Notes: generated by a model from the letters alone, not told the origin. DNA of 37,254 nucleotides from an uncultured Rikenella sp. (GCF_947628055.1 NZ_CANQYJ010000008.1:1-37254); one strand, 5' to 3'; shown: positions 8,430-16,183, counted from the stretch's first letter. Numbers and translations: made by a program.

Positions 8430-8691
8430 AATAAAAACAAGAAAATCTCTTTGGCAATTTTTGGTCTCTTTCTTTTAGGGACTGGCATTTTTGCGGCTGT
8501 TCGTGCATCAAAAACAACTCCGCAGTATTCCGATTTGGTTTTGGCCAATATAGAAGCATTGGGGATTTCGAGTATTGATAAAGATCCGGATTCTCTTCAA
8601 TTGTTGTGCACCTTGGGATAACTTTTGCGGCACTATGGAAACCTCGCCTGGGGTTTATGTCGATGTGAAGGGTACCCCTTGCGACAATTAA
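8430..8691 (+). pseudogene. NVEAL-family small secreted peptide gene, frameshifted and without ATG
   Basis: Frame 1 (8430-8621) reads a hydrophobic leader (ISLAIFGLFLLGTGIFAAV) and then SDLVLANIEALG, the hallmark of NVEAL peptides of Bacteroidota (consensus DLxLANVEALA). It runs to a stop at 8619-8621. The frame shifted by one base continues with a Cys-containing tail (CGTMETSPGVYVDVKGTPC) and stops at 8689-8691, as the C-terminus of such a peptide should. Thus one base is gained or lost at about 8590-8605. There is also no ATG: an in-frame TGA sits at 8427 and the leader begins in an A-rich run. NVEAL peptides lie next to BF3164-like lipoproteins, as here. The region is much richer in AT than its neighbours. 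Confidence 0.7.
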
Positions 8692-8699
8692 TACAAAGA

Positions 8700-9785
8700 T
8701 TGGAAGATGATCATAAAAAAGACAAAAGAGTTTGGTGGGCGTTAGGGACGCTGCTACTTTTCTCGTGCGGCAGGCCGGCAACTCGGCCGGAATCTGTCGA
8801 AGAGCTGTTCGCCGGGCTGGAAGTCTCCTGCTCCACCGAACGGATGGACTTCGACGAGCGGGAGGTCGTCGAACCGATTTATATCGCCAGTCTGGACAAC
8901 CTCCTGTTGATCGGGAATTTCTTTACCGAACCCCAGGTGACCGTCTATGACCTGGATTCGCAGCGATTGGCCGGCTCCTTCCTGCATAAAGGGCGGGCAA
9001 ACAACGAAGTGTTGGGGATGGACGGGTTGGATTGTTGCGATGGCCGGATATATGTTTATTCGGGCGGTGAGCGGAAACTGGTGATGACCGACAGCGCCGG
9101 TTGGCGGCAGAATCCCGTGGCCCTGGAAGTGCGGACAGTGAGCGAGATACCGGACGGGCACGGGTATGACCGGCATCCGATTTGCGGAGGCCGGTTCGTG
9201 TCGACGGGGTATCAGTTTTCCAATCCCGATTGTCAGTTCTTTTTGACTGACAGTTCATTGTGTCAGGTTAAGGGGTTCGATGTCTATCCGGAAGCGGCGG
9301 TGAATGCAGGATTGACCCCGGCGGAGATGGCGTTGGGGTATAATGGGAATGTGACGGTCTCGCCGGACGGCTCGCATTTTGTCGCCACGTCGAGACAGGG
9401 GGCGGTCTGGAAGTTTTTCGATTGCCGGCCGGATTCCGTACCGGTCAAGACGGCGGAATATCTGTTTGAAATTCCGGTGTTTTCGAGTGCCTCCTCGGGG
9501 GCTCATTCGACGGTGCGTTTCGACCCGGACAATGTGCAGGGGGTGTTGTCGGCGACGTCGGACGATCGTTATTTCTATCTGTTGTACAGCGATCGGAAAC
9601 CGTGGCGGGATTGGCCGCGGGAGTCGGACGTCGTCTATGTTTTCACGCACGACGGACAACCCGTGCGGAAGATTCGTTTGGATATTCCGGTAGGGTGGAT
9701 TGTGAGCGATGCGATAGGCTCAGGATTGTATCTGATCAGAGTCGTAGACGAAGGGTGCCAGATTCGGCGGACGGTGTGGAAATAA
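8700..9785 (+). CDS. BF3164-like (TolB-like 6-bladed propeller) lipoprotein
   Basis: From the in-frame TTG at 8700 the product has 361 residues. A lysine-rich start and a short hydrophobic stretch lead to a lipobox (LLFSC). The body is built from repeated beta-strands of about 50 residues (DNLLLIGNFFTEPQVTVYDL, RIYVYSGGERKLVMTD, GNVTVSPDGSHFVATS), as in the TolB-like BF3164 family of surface or periplasmic lipoproteins. The ATG at 8707 with a following A6 tract (8715-8720) is one base out of frame; with A7 it would read MIIKKDKRVWWALGTLLLFSC. The NVEAL gene directly upstream is its usual partner. Function of the pair is unknown. Confidence 0.75.
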   Translation: MEDDHKKDKRVWWALGTLLLFSCGRPATRPESVEELFAGLEVSCSTERMDFDEREVVEPIYIASLDNLLLIGNFFTEPQVTVYDLDSQRLAGSFLHKGRANNEVLGMDGLDCCDGRIYVYSGGERKLVMTDSAGWRQNPVALEVRTVSEIPDGHGYDRHPICGGRFVSTGYQFSNPDCQFFLTDSSLCQVKGFDVYPEAAVNAGLTPAEMALGYNGNVTVSPDGSHFVATSRQGAVWKFFDCRPDSVPVKTAEYLFEIPVFSSASSGAHSTVRFDPDNVQGVLSATSDDRYFYLLYSDRKPWRDWPRESDVVYVFTHDGQPVRKIRLDIPVGWIVSDAIGSGLYLIRVVDEGCQIRRTVWK

Positions 9786-9804
9786 GCGGCGGACGGACTG
9801 GATT

Positions 9805-9849
9805 TTGCGCAAAAGGCGGGGCTACAGCATAGCCCCGCCTTTTGCGCAA
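9805..9849. terminator. Bidirectional terminator between convergent genes
   Basis: A perfect 20-bp inverted repeat (9805-9824 and 9830-9849) with a 5-nt loop (CAGCA) sits between the stop of the BF3164-like gene (9785) and the stop of the ROK kinase (9894, minus). The plus side ends in TCTTT and the minus side in TCC. It can serve both genes. Confidence 0.85.
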
Positions 9850-9893
9850 TCTTTACCGGTCAGCGTTACAACGCCTGCGGGAAAAGGGATGAT

Positions 9894-10865
9894 TTACTTC
9901 CTCTCCAGTTGCTGCCAGATCAGCGCCGACGCCCCCAGTACCGCCGCATTCTTTCCGTCGATCCCCGACGGCAGCAGCTTCACCTTGTTTCTGAAGTTCG
10001 ACAGCATGTGCATCTCCATATACTTTTTGGTCGGCTCGAAAATATACTTGCCTGCCTTCGCCAACCCCCCGAACAGGAAAATCGCCTCCGGCGAAGTGAT
10101 CGTCACCGCATCCGCCAATGCCTGCCCCAGGATCATCCCCGTATATTCATACGCCTCGATCGCCAATCTGTCCCCATTGAGCGCCGCCTTCGTAATCATC
10201 TCCGCCGTCAAATCATTGTAGCTGATATTTCGGAACTCGCTGTCCTCGATATGATCCGCCAGCAGTTTGAACGCCGTCCGCTTGATGCCCGTAGCCGAGA
10301 CATAAGTCTCCAGGCACCCCTTCCTGCCGCATCCGCAGACCCGCGCACTCGCCGTCTTGTTGACAATCACATGCCCCAGTTCCCCCGCAAAGCTGTCATG
10401 CCCGTAGATCAGTTGTCCGTTCGCCACGAATCCGCTCCCCAGCCCCGTCCCTAAGGTCACCACGATAAAGTCCTTCATCCCCTTTGCCGCCCCGTAGACC
10501 ATCTCGCCGATCGCCGCCGCATTCGCGTCGTTGGTGATCAAGACCGGAATCGAAGGATAGTACCGCTTCATCTTTTCGACGAACGGGATCACCCCCTGCC
10601 AGATCAGATTGGCCGCATATTCGATCGTTCCGTTGTAGTAATTGGCATTCGGCGCCCCGATCCCGATCCCGATAATCTCGAACTCGCCGTCGAGGTTTTT
10701 CACCAAGCTCTGGATTCCGATATAAAGCTCTTCGAGGTATTGGTCGAAGTCCGGGTAATTCTTGGTAGGCACCACCCCTTCGCCGTACATATTCCCTTCG
10801 CGGTCCACTAATCCGTAGACCGAATTGGTACCCCCGATGTCGATCCCTACTGCTAATTGCTTCAT
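9894..10865 (-). CDS. ROK-family sugar kinase (glucokinase-like)
   Basis: The 323-residue protein has the ATP phosphate-binding motif GIDIGGTN (7-14), the catalytic aspartate in ITNDANAAAIGE (Asp113), the ExGH motif (Glu162 to His165) and the ROK zinc site CGCGRKGC (Cys177, Cys179, Cys184). It has no N-terminal HTH, so it is a kinase and not a NagC/XylR-type repressor. The family phosphorylates glucose, N-acetylglucosamine, N-acetylmannosamine or similar sugars in the cytoplasm; the exact substrate is not determined by these motifs. It lies 68 bp downstream of an XRE regulator on the same strand and has its own -7 box. A second, nearly deleted copy exists at 8217-8270. Confidence 0.9.
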   Translation of the reverse strand: MKQLAVGIDIGGTNSVYGLVDREGNMYGEGVVPTKNYPDFDQYLEELYIGIQSLVKNLDGEFEIIGIGIGAPNANYYNGTIEYAANLIWQGVIPFVEKMKRYYPSIPVLITNDANAAAIGEMVYGAAKGMKDFIVVTLGTGLGSGFVANGQLIYGHDSFAGELGHVIVNKTASARVCGCGRKGCLETYVSATGIKRTAFKLLADHIEDSEFRNISYNDLTAEMITKAALNGDRLAIEAYEYTGMILGQALADAVTITSPEAIFLFGGLAKAGKYIFEPTKKYMEMHMLSNFRNKVKLLPSGIDGKNAAVLGASALIWQQLERK

Positions 10866-10901
10866 GTTTTCTTTGGTTTAGGTGTTTGTTGTTTCGTAAC
10901 C

Positions 10902-10909
10902 CAAAGATA
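10902..10909 (-). promoter_or_regulatory. -7 box (TATCTTTG) for the ROK kinase
   Basis: The minus strand reads TATCTTTG, a full match to TAnnTTTG, 36 bp ahead of the ATG at 10865. A TTTG occurs upstream but at 14-bp spacing, shorter than the usual 19-21. Confidence 0.55.
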
Positions 10910-10933
10910 AGGATTTTTTCATGCAAAGCCGCG

Positions 10934-11317
10934 TCAGCGGTTTTCCGTGAGATTTTTTTTGAGCAACTGCATCAAGTCCTGATTGAGGCGGTTCGCCTCG
11001 TCGAGCTGTTTTTTCAGCAAGGCGATCAATTCGTTTTGCACGGCAGCCGCGTCCGGATTCGGTTCGGGACTTCCGGACGGTTCCGGGGCGGCCGAATCCG
11101 GGCGGAACATCTCCCCCTCGCCCTTCAGGAGCCAGCAGAGGTTTATATTGTCAAATGTAAATACTATTTTTTCTAACAGATCATACGAAGGCTTGGTCTT
11201 CCGCCCTTCGATGATGTTGAACGTCACCGCCGGATTCACATCCAGCTTTCTCGCAAAAGAATTGTTATTGAGCCCGAGTGCCTTGATTAGCAGGCTCAGT
11301 CTCTCGTTGATCGTCAT
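10934..11317 (-). CDS. XRE/Cro-like helix-turn-helix regulator
   Basis: A 127-residue protein with an N-terminal HTH (residues about 4-65: INERLSLLIKALGLNNNSFA, then VNPAVTFNIIEGRKTKPSYD), followed by a Pro/Glu-rich linker and a C-terminal leucine-rich coiled coil (QNELIALLKKQLDEANRLNQ) suited to dimerisation. Regulators of this shape are frequent in Bacteroidota. It is divergent from the collagen-like lipoprotein gene and upstream of the ROK kinase, so either may be a target. The shared intergenic region holds two TTTGCAAA palindromes. A copy of TTTACATTTG also lies inverted within this coding sequence (11152-11161). Confidence 0.8.
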   Translation of the reverse strand: MTINERLSLLIKALGLNNNSFARKLDVNPAVTFNIIEGRKTKPSYDLLEKIVFTFDNINLCWLLKGEGEMFRPDSAAPEPSGSPEPNPDAAAVQNELIALLKKQLDEANRLNQDLMQLLKKNLTENR

Positions 11318-11364
11318 ATAAACCGCGCCTCCGAAAGAGTTTTATTTACATTTGATAAAATTTA

Positions 11365-11396
11365 TTTGCTTTTTTAAGTTTTGGCGTTTACATTTG
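11365..11396 (+). promoter_or_regulatory. Bacteroidota-type promoter for the collagen-like lipoprotein
   Basis: TTTG at 11365-11368 is followed after exactly 20 bp by TACATTTG at 11389-11396, matching the -33/-7 consensus TTTG-N19-21-TAnnTTTG in both halves. Transcription would begin near 11403, giving a leader of about 127 nt before the ATG at 11530. Confidence 0.7.
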
Positions 11397-11418
11397 CAAA
11401 TAGATTCTGCTTTGCAAA
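11393..11418 (+). promoter_or_regulatory. Paired TTTGCAAA palindromes, candidate operator
   Basis: Two identical 8-bp palindromes, TTTGCAAA at 11393-11400 and 11411-11418, are 18 bp apart start to start. The first overlaps the -7 box and the second lies just after the expected transcription start, so a bound protein would block the promoter. The XRE regulator encoded next door is the obvious candidate, but this is inference. Confidence 0.5.
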
Positions 11419-11529
11419 GTGATGTGCCGGGAGTATCTAAATCTTCAAAGATAACGAAAATCTTAGGAATGAGTTTGATATTACGCTGCATCGCTGGCTA
11501 TGGAAACAACCAAACAAAACATTTTAAGT

Positions 11530-13716
11530 ATGAGAAAAAAGAACTTTTATGCGGTGGCGCTGGCGATGGCAGCGGCCTGCACCGCTTTTGTCGGGTGTAA
11601 GGACTACGACTCCGACATCAAGAATCTGCAGACGCAGATCGATGCCAACGCGGACGCGATCGCGGCCCTGCAATCGGCCATTGCCAAGGGGACGACGATT
11701 ACGGAGGTGAAGACCGAAGCTGACGGCTACAAGATCACCTTCTCGGACGGCACTTCGATCAACCTGACCAACGGCAAGGATGGCAAAGATGGTCAAGACG
11801 GTCAGCAAGGGCCTGCCGGAGCACAGGGCCCTGCAGGGGCAGCCGGTCAGGACGGCCAGGACGGCCAGCAGGGGCTTACCGGGCCTCAGGGGCCGGTGGG
11901 AGAAGCCGGCAAGGACGCCCCGGTGCCGCAGCTGCGGGTGAACGAGGACAAAAACTGGGAAATGTCGGTAGACGGCGGAACGACGTGGGAAGAATTGAAA
12001 GACGCTGACGGCAATTCCATTGCCGATGCAAAAACGTATGTGGCCGACTACGTGAAGATCGACGACGACGGATACATCGTGATCGGCGACAAAACCACGG
12101 CTTTCAAGTACAATGCGGCAATCCCGTCCGTGACCGAACTCCCGGATGAAAAGATCGCCCTCATCACGGTTCCGGCCACGGCGACCGAATCGATGAAGAC
12201 CCTGCGCGTGCCGATGGAGGGTTATTTCGACAAGGCTTCCATTACGAGCATCGCTTCGATCTCGGGTAAAACGGAGTTAGTGATCTCGAAAACGACGGTG
12301 GGAACCGGCGGTGCGACGATCGGCGACAAAACCTATGCGGAGGGAGAGGTCGTTTACTCGTGCGCGGGGATTCCGGTGGTGCTGAATCCGGCGCAGGTGA
12401 ACGCTTCGGTCGTGCCGTTCACGTTCGTGGCCAGTGATCACGAGGGTTCGGTTACGCTGCCGATCGAATTGACGCTCACGGCGGGCAGTGCGGCGGATAT
12501 TTCGGCGACCAAAGCGGCTCCGGCCAGCGGTTTGTGGACGCTGACGGGCGTACCGACCGATCCTGAGTTCGCGGGATTCACGAATGTGGCGCTCTGCGCA
12601 GAGAACAGCAACGGCACCCACACCCTGTCGGCTTACGATTTTGAAATTACGGTAAATACCCTGTCCACGCCGGCGGATGCGAGCGGCGTACCCGCGACCG
12701 TGCCCGCGCTTACGGGAGCAACGGCTACGATCACGGCTGCCTCGAATATCGTCGACAGCTATGCGGCGTTCAAAGAGGGAACGGATCACGAGGGCTACGG
12801 GATTCGCCGCGCGGATGAGAGTGTGGCTGCCGACGCTCCGTATACCGGCGACTGGGAGGTGTATCAACTCCCGGGGGCTTTGAGCAAAGCGGCTACCCCG
12901 GAAAAGGCTTTGACGGTGGTGTACTCCTACCTTGGGGAGAACGGTGAGGCCGATTCAAAAGAAGTGACGGTGAATTTCTTTGCGTTGCTGCCCGAACCGG
13001 TCAGCACGGAGGTGTCTCTTGGTGAGGAGATGCAGAATGCAGATGCAAGTACGGCAACGGTGATCGAACTGACTCAGGATGCTTTGACCGCTGCTTTGTT
13101 CGGAGATGAGGCTGCGCAGGAAATGATCGACGCTTGGAAAGCGGGTGCTGCGAACTTCAAGGTGGCTTTAGGTGATCAGCTGGCGGGCGTGGGTTCCAAT
13201 AGCGCGGCGTTCAAGAGCTCCGGGAGCGATGCGGGGGCTGCTGTGGCGGATGCCGGAGCTTTCGATGCGGTGGAAATCTCGGTGGACAACCCGACTGCCG
13301 CAGGCGACTATACGGCGACGCTGACTTACGAAGATCCGGTCGGAACCGAAACTGCCGTAACGATCACCTTTACTTTGAGCTCGCCGGTGGCGGCGGTGGA
13401 AGGGCCGGCAAGTACGACGATCGCGAACGATGCCTTGACTGCGGAGGTGGAATTGACGGGTTTCACGGCCAAATCCGGCGACGATTCGGAAGTAACCGGA
13501 GGGATCGTGAAGATCGCGAGTGCGGTTTCGGCAGATGAATCGAAAGTAACTGTCGAAGTTCCGGATGGCGGTGCGAAAATCGTCTGCACCCGTGTAGACG
13601 CTGCTCCCGCGGCGGACGAGACGGTCGAAGTGACGGCTGCGGTAGTGGATCAATGGGGCGAGGAACATGATGGCGTGAAATTCACGGTGACGCTGGCGGC
13701 GGCCACAGGTATTTAA
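11530..13716 (+). CDS. Collagen-repeat surface lipoprotein with DUF4988-like N-terminus
   Basis: Read from the ATG at 11530, which gives a proper lipoprotein signal (lipobox FVGC, Cys23), the product has 728 residues. Residues 24-52 form a coiled coil (DSDIKNLQTQIDANADAIAA) like the DUF4988/PL29-N region of Bacteroides surface proteins. A beta-strand part follows, then 16 uninterrupted Gly-X-Y triplets (82-129; GKD, GQD, GPA, GPQ), and about 600 residues of Ala/Thr/Val-rich beta-strand sequence that look like Ig-type repeats. The coiled coil plus collagen segment suggests a trimeric stalk displayed on the cell surface. No catalytic motif is seen. It has a good promoter and a terminator of its own. 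An upstream in-frame ATG at 11500 would bury the signal peptide and is not preferred. Confidence 0.8.
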   Translation: MRKKNFYAVALAMAAACTAFVGCKDYDSDIKNLQTQIDANADAIAALQSAIAKGTTITEVKTEADGYKITFSDGTSINLTNGKDGKDGQDGQQGPAGAQGPAGAAGQDGQDGQQGLTGPQGPVGEAGKDAPVPQLRVNEDKNWEMSVDGGTTWEELKDADGNSIADAKTYVADYVKIDDDGYIVIGDKTTAFKYNAAIPSVTELPDEKIALITVPATATESMKTLRVPMEGYFDKASITSIASISGKTELVISKTTVGTGGATIGDKTYAEGEVVYSCAGIPVVLNPAQVNASVVPFTFVASDHEGSVTLPIELTLTAGSAADISATKAAPASGLWTLTGVPTDPEFAGFTNVALCAENSNGTHTLSAYDFEITVNTLSTPADASGVPATVPALTGATATITAASNIVDSYAAFKEGTDHEGYGIRRADESVAADAPYTGDWEVYQLPGALSKAATPEKALTVVYSYLGENGEADSKEVTVNFFALLPEPVSTEVSLGEEMQNADASTATVIELTQDALTAALFGDEAAQEMIDAWKAGAANFKVALGDQLAGVGSNSAAFKSSGSDAGAAVADAGAFDAVEISVDNPTAAGDYTATLTYEDPVGTETAVTITFTLSSPVAAVEGPASTTIANDALTAEVELTGFTAKSGDDSEVTGGIVKIASAVSADESKVTVEVPDGGAKIVCTRVDAAPAADETVEVTAAVVDQWGEEHDGVKFTVTLAAATGI

Positions 13717-13781
13717 CCGGAAGTGATTCCGTGCGGCCGCCTGTCCGCGCATGTACATCATAACAGGCGGCTGCCGGTTGG

Positions 13782-13817
13782 GCGGGGCTGACTTTCTCGA
13801 AAGTCGGCCCCGCTTTC
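13782..13817 (+). terminator. Terminator of the collagen-like lipoprotein gene
   Basis: A GC-rich inverted repeat (arms 13782-13796 and 13799-13813, one G-U pair) is followed by TTTCTTTTTAT. It lies 66 bp after the stop codon. Confidence 0.85.
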
Positions 13818-13832
13818 TTTTTATGCAGCGCG

Positions 13833-13915
13833 ATTCATGCCTGAATGCGGCGGCATGAATACCCGAATGCAGAGGAGTGAATGCTCGAATATGCGGCGGT
13901 GTGCATGCCCGAATG
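13833..13915 (+). repeat. Degenerate tandem repeat, period 22-24 bp
   Basis: About four units carry the core CCYGAATG or CTCGAAT at 13840, 13862, 13884 and 13908, separated by ATGCGGCGG-like spacers. It is directly after the terminator and followed by a TATCTTCG box at 13928-13935. It does not look coding in any frame. Confidence 0.6.
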
Positions 13916-14019
13916 GGGAAAATATCGTATCTTCGTCTGAGATTAGCCGCTTGTTTGCCGAAACGAATGATTGCGTCTTGCCGGTTCCGGGGGGAACCTT
14001 TTCGGCTGGGGAAGCGGTG

Positions 14020-14410
14020 CCGCCGGGTGCTCCGACCGGGAGTTTGCTCAGCTTTAGGGGGTGGGCGCGAGGTCGAACTGAGGTGCAATAGAGCGGTCTA
14101 TTGCTCCCGGCCCAAGAGGATCGAAGACAAGGGTATCCGGCAGGCTCAAGAGATGCGAAACATCTCAAAAAGTTTGGCTGCGCCTTCCTCCTGGCGCCTC
14201 GGCCATTCGAGCAAGCTCGATGGCACTCAGCTGCTGCGTCGGTTTTCTGGTTCTCTTTGTTCACAACCGAGCAGCGTTCCGAGGGCAGAGACCGCTTGCG
14301 GGCTATGCCGAGGTAGCGCGAGGAAAACAAGCGTAGCGAAGTTAAAGAGAACAGTTCCCTCAAACCGGGTACGTACGATAAAACCTACAGTTAATAACGA
14401 GCCCGCAGGA
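14020..14410 (+). repeat. Composite intergenic repeat, copy 1
   Basis: This stretch without a real gene contains module R1 (from 14131: GGGTATCCGGCAGGCTCAAG, then a GAGATG/CATCTC hairpin and about 100 bp more), module R2 (about 14285-14323: AGAGACCGCTTGCGGGCTAT, then GCCGAGGTAGCGCGAGG) and an end module (CCTACAGTTAATAACGAGCC at about 14389-14408). R1 and R2 recur at 27.5-27.73 kb with high identity, and the end module recurs inverted at 35.2 kb. A GCAATAGA/TCTATTGC hairpin lies at about 14085-14104. Open frames here differ between copies and are not believed to be genes. Confidence 0.8.
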
Positions 14411-14504
14411 GGTAGGCGGAGCCCCGTTTTGCGAAATCCAAACCGATTCCCAGCACGAGAAAGAAAATGCCAATTCGACCGAAGGCTAACGAACGAAAGA
14501 TCAA

Positions 14505-15071
14505 TTACGTATTTATGTCTTCGGTCGACACGTAACCGTGCATCAAAGCGTAAAGCGTCAAACCCGAGATGGTCTTGATTCCCAGCTTGGCCGCGATATT
14601 TTTGCGGTGAGTCAACACAGTGTTGAGGCTGATATTGAGCCGGTCGGCGATTTCTTTGTTGATAGCGCCGCTGACGACCAGCTGGAGCACTTGTACTTCG
14701 CGGGCTGACAACTCGTCAGAAGGCGTTTCCGCCGCCGAACGGACCGGAACAAGCACCTTTCCTATGTGATCGAGTAATTCTTCGAGCGTCCCGCCGGTCG
14801 CAATCACACGCGGGGTCTCCGTTCCCGGAAGCGCTGCGCTCCCATCCGGTACGAGAATCACGCACTGGCTCCGCCGGGGCAGAAAAAAATCCACATTCGC
14901 CGTAAACACAGCGCAGTCAGTAAAATAGACGTCGAAAAGTCCGTTCTCGCGCAACGTGTCGTCCGCCGTTCCGAACTGTTCCACTTCCACCGGGGCAAAA
15001 TATCGCTCCAACACGGCGGCCATCCCGGCTCGTTGCAGCAGATCGGGCAAAATAAGGGCTATCCGCGGCAT
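14505..15071 (-). CDS. LuxR-type (NarL-like) response regulator
   Basis: The product has 188 residues from the ATG at 15071. Residues 1-105 fold like a degenerate receiver (IALILPDLLQRAGMAAVLE, FDVYFTDCAVF with a possible acceptor Asp52), and residues 120-183 are a LuxR HTH (LSAREVQVLQLVVSGAINKE, then SLNTVLTHRKNIAAKLGI). The start overlaps the end of the hemerythrin-domain gene by 13 bp, so the two are probably translationally coupled and work together. The pair suggests a response to oxygen, nitric oxide or iron-sulfur damage, by analogy with ScdA/YtfE-type hemerythrins. No histidine kinase is adjacent. Confidence 0.85.
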   Translation of the reverse strand: MPRIALILPDLLQRAGMAAVLERYFAPVEVEQFGTADDTLRENGLFDVYFTDCAVFTANVDFFLPRRSQCVILVPDGSAALPGTETPRVIATGGTLEELLDHIGKVLVPVRSAAETPSDELSAREVQVLQLVVSGAINKEIADRLNISLNTVLTHRKNIAAKLGIKTISGLTLYALMHGYVSTEDINT

Positions 15072-15769
15072 AAGGCGTCGATAACAGGGGTCAATATTCG
15101 GTTGCGAATCCGGTTGTGCTGCCGAATGTCCCGCTCGATGCTTCCCACGGCGAAAATCACGGCATAGGCCAGATTGTCGTTGTATTCTCCGCTCAGGTGC
15201 CGCACCATGATGCTCCGCATGTCCCGCAGCTGGCTCACCGCCGGATCGTCGTCCGCCGTGTCCGGCGCCGTCGGTGCGATCCGATCTCTTCCCTCGACCT
15301 CGCCTGCGCTCAATGCCAGACAATAGGGAAACCATTTCCGGGTGTCGTAGTCGATCGAATCGGTCAGACTTTGTTTGAAGCCGGCGAAAAATTTGCCCAG
15401 CAGGGCGAGATTTCTGTTCTCCGCCCCGCCGCTGGCGATCAGCGAGCCCAGATGCCGTTCGATATTGGGCAATTGGTAATGCAGGTAGTAGGCGTTGGTC
15501 TTGCTCAGGTAGTCGACGAGTTGACTGACGTGGAATGACTTGAGTTTCTGTTCCGGGAAATATTCTTCAAAGAGGTAGGTGTTCATCAGCGTCAGCATAA
15601 AGCGGGCGTCGATCTGATGGTCGGCGCAGACGGCTGCCACGGATTTGTCTCCCAACCCCAGCCGGATGCCGAAGCGGCTGACGAGGGGGATCAGTGTCGG
15701 ATGCTGTTCCAGTGCCGCGCTCAGCGGCATATCGGGTGTCAATAGGGCCATGTCGGTAAAGGTAAACAT
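15059..15769 (-). CDS. Hemerythrin-domain protein with ScdA-like N-terminus
   Basis: From the ATG at 15769 the protein has 236 residues; longer readings add an unlikely basic extension. Residues 15-60 (LEQHPTLIPLVSRFGIRLG, then GDKSVAAVCAD) resemble the DUF542/ScdA-N motif, although the usual Cys-Cys pair after the FG motif is missing. The C-terminal helical region has candidate iron ligands: His97 and His106 in YYLHYQLPNIERHL, and Glu212 and His218 in IERDIRQHNRIRNRIL. Relatives repair iron-sulfur clusters or sense oxygen and nitric oxide. It is the first gene of a two-gene operon with the LuxR regulator, which it overlaps by 13 bp. Confidence 0.7.
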   Translation of the reverse strand: MFTFTDMALLTPDMPLSAALEQHPTLIPLVSRFGIRLGLGDKSVAAVCADHQIDARFMLTLMNTYLFEEYFPEQKLKSFHVSQLVDYLSKTNAYYLHYQLPNIERHLGSLIASGGAENRNLALLGKFFAGFKQSLTDSIDYDTRKWFPYCLALSAGEVEGRDRIAPTAPDTADDDPAVSQLRDMRSIMVRHLSGEYNDNLAYAVIFAVGSIERDIRQHNRIRNRILTPVIDALCRG

Positions 15770-15971
15770 TTTTCGTCGGTTGGTGAATCTGATGGTGCTG
15801 TCTTTGGATTGATTTGGCCTTTTTTCTGTCTGTTCGGTGACAACCCTGGCGATGTGCGGGCCACTTTCAGCCTGTGTGGGCCGAGCGGCACCGCTGAAAC
15901 TAGCGATCCTGATGATCGTAGCGGCTAAAAATAATTGTACTATAATATTTATTTTCCGCGTCAACGGTCAG

Positions 15972-16016
15972 GCCGGAGCTACTCCGGCGGAGGCCTAGTG
16001 CCGAGCGACACTCGGC
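15972..16016. other. Two adjacent small hairpins in a divergent intergenic region
   Basis: GCCGGAG/CTCCGGC (15972-15978 and 15982-15988, loop CTA) and GCCGAG/CTCGGC (16000-16005 and 16011-16016) lie in the 414-bp gap between the divergent hemerythrin and DUF4837 genes. There is no T-run on either side, so they are not ordinary terminators. Apart from these and the promoter at 16122, I see nothing else in this gap. Confidence 0.4.
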
Positions 16017-16121
16017 AGTGTCGATTGTTCACAAAGAGAGCGGATCTATACCAACACGTACAATAAATTTACAGTTTTATCAGAACCGGCAAAAGAGAGT
16101 AACTGCGAAAAGAATTATAGT

Positions 16122-16129
16122 TACATTTG
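16122..16129 (+). promoter_or_regulatory. -7 box (TACATTTG) for the DUF4837 gene
   Basis: TACATTTG matches TAnnTTTG fully and is 54 bp upstream of the ATG at 16184. No -33 TTTG is found at the normal distance. Confidence 0.5.
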
Positions 16130-16183
16130 TACGAAGCACCCGCAGAGGTGCCGCACTGACCCAACCTAAATATCGATACGACC

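Noticed and set aside
8357-8434. A 25-codon hydrophobic small open frame upstream of the NVEAL gene
   Set aside because: It has an ATG and a membrane-like sequence but is in AT-rich DNA where such frames arise by chance; no family or conserved context supports it.
13833-13915. CRISPR array
   Set aside because: Units are too short and too varied, with no unique spacers of constant length and no cas genes anywhere in the window.
14101-14316. Small open frames in the repeats (also at 24.07, 27.46 and 27.54 kb)
   Set aside because: They occur because the repeat modules are similar; frames, starts and strands differ among copies, and none has a known domain.
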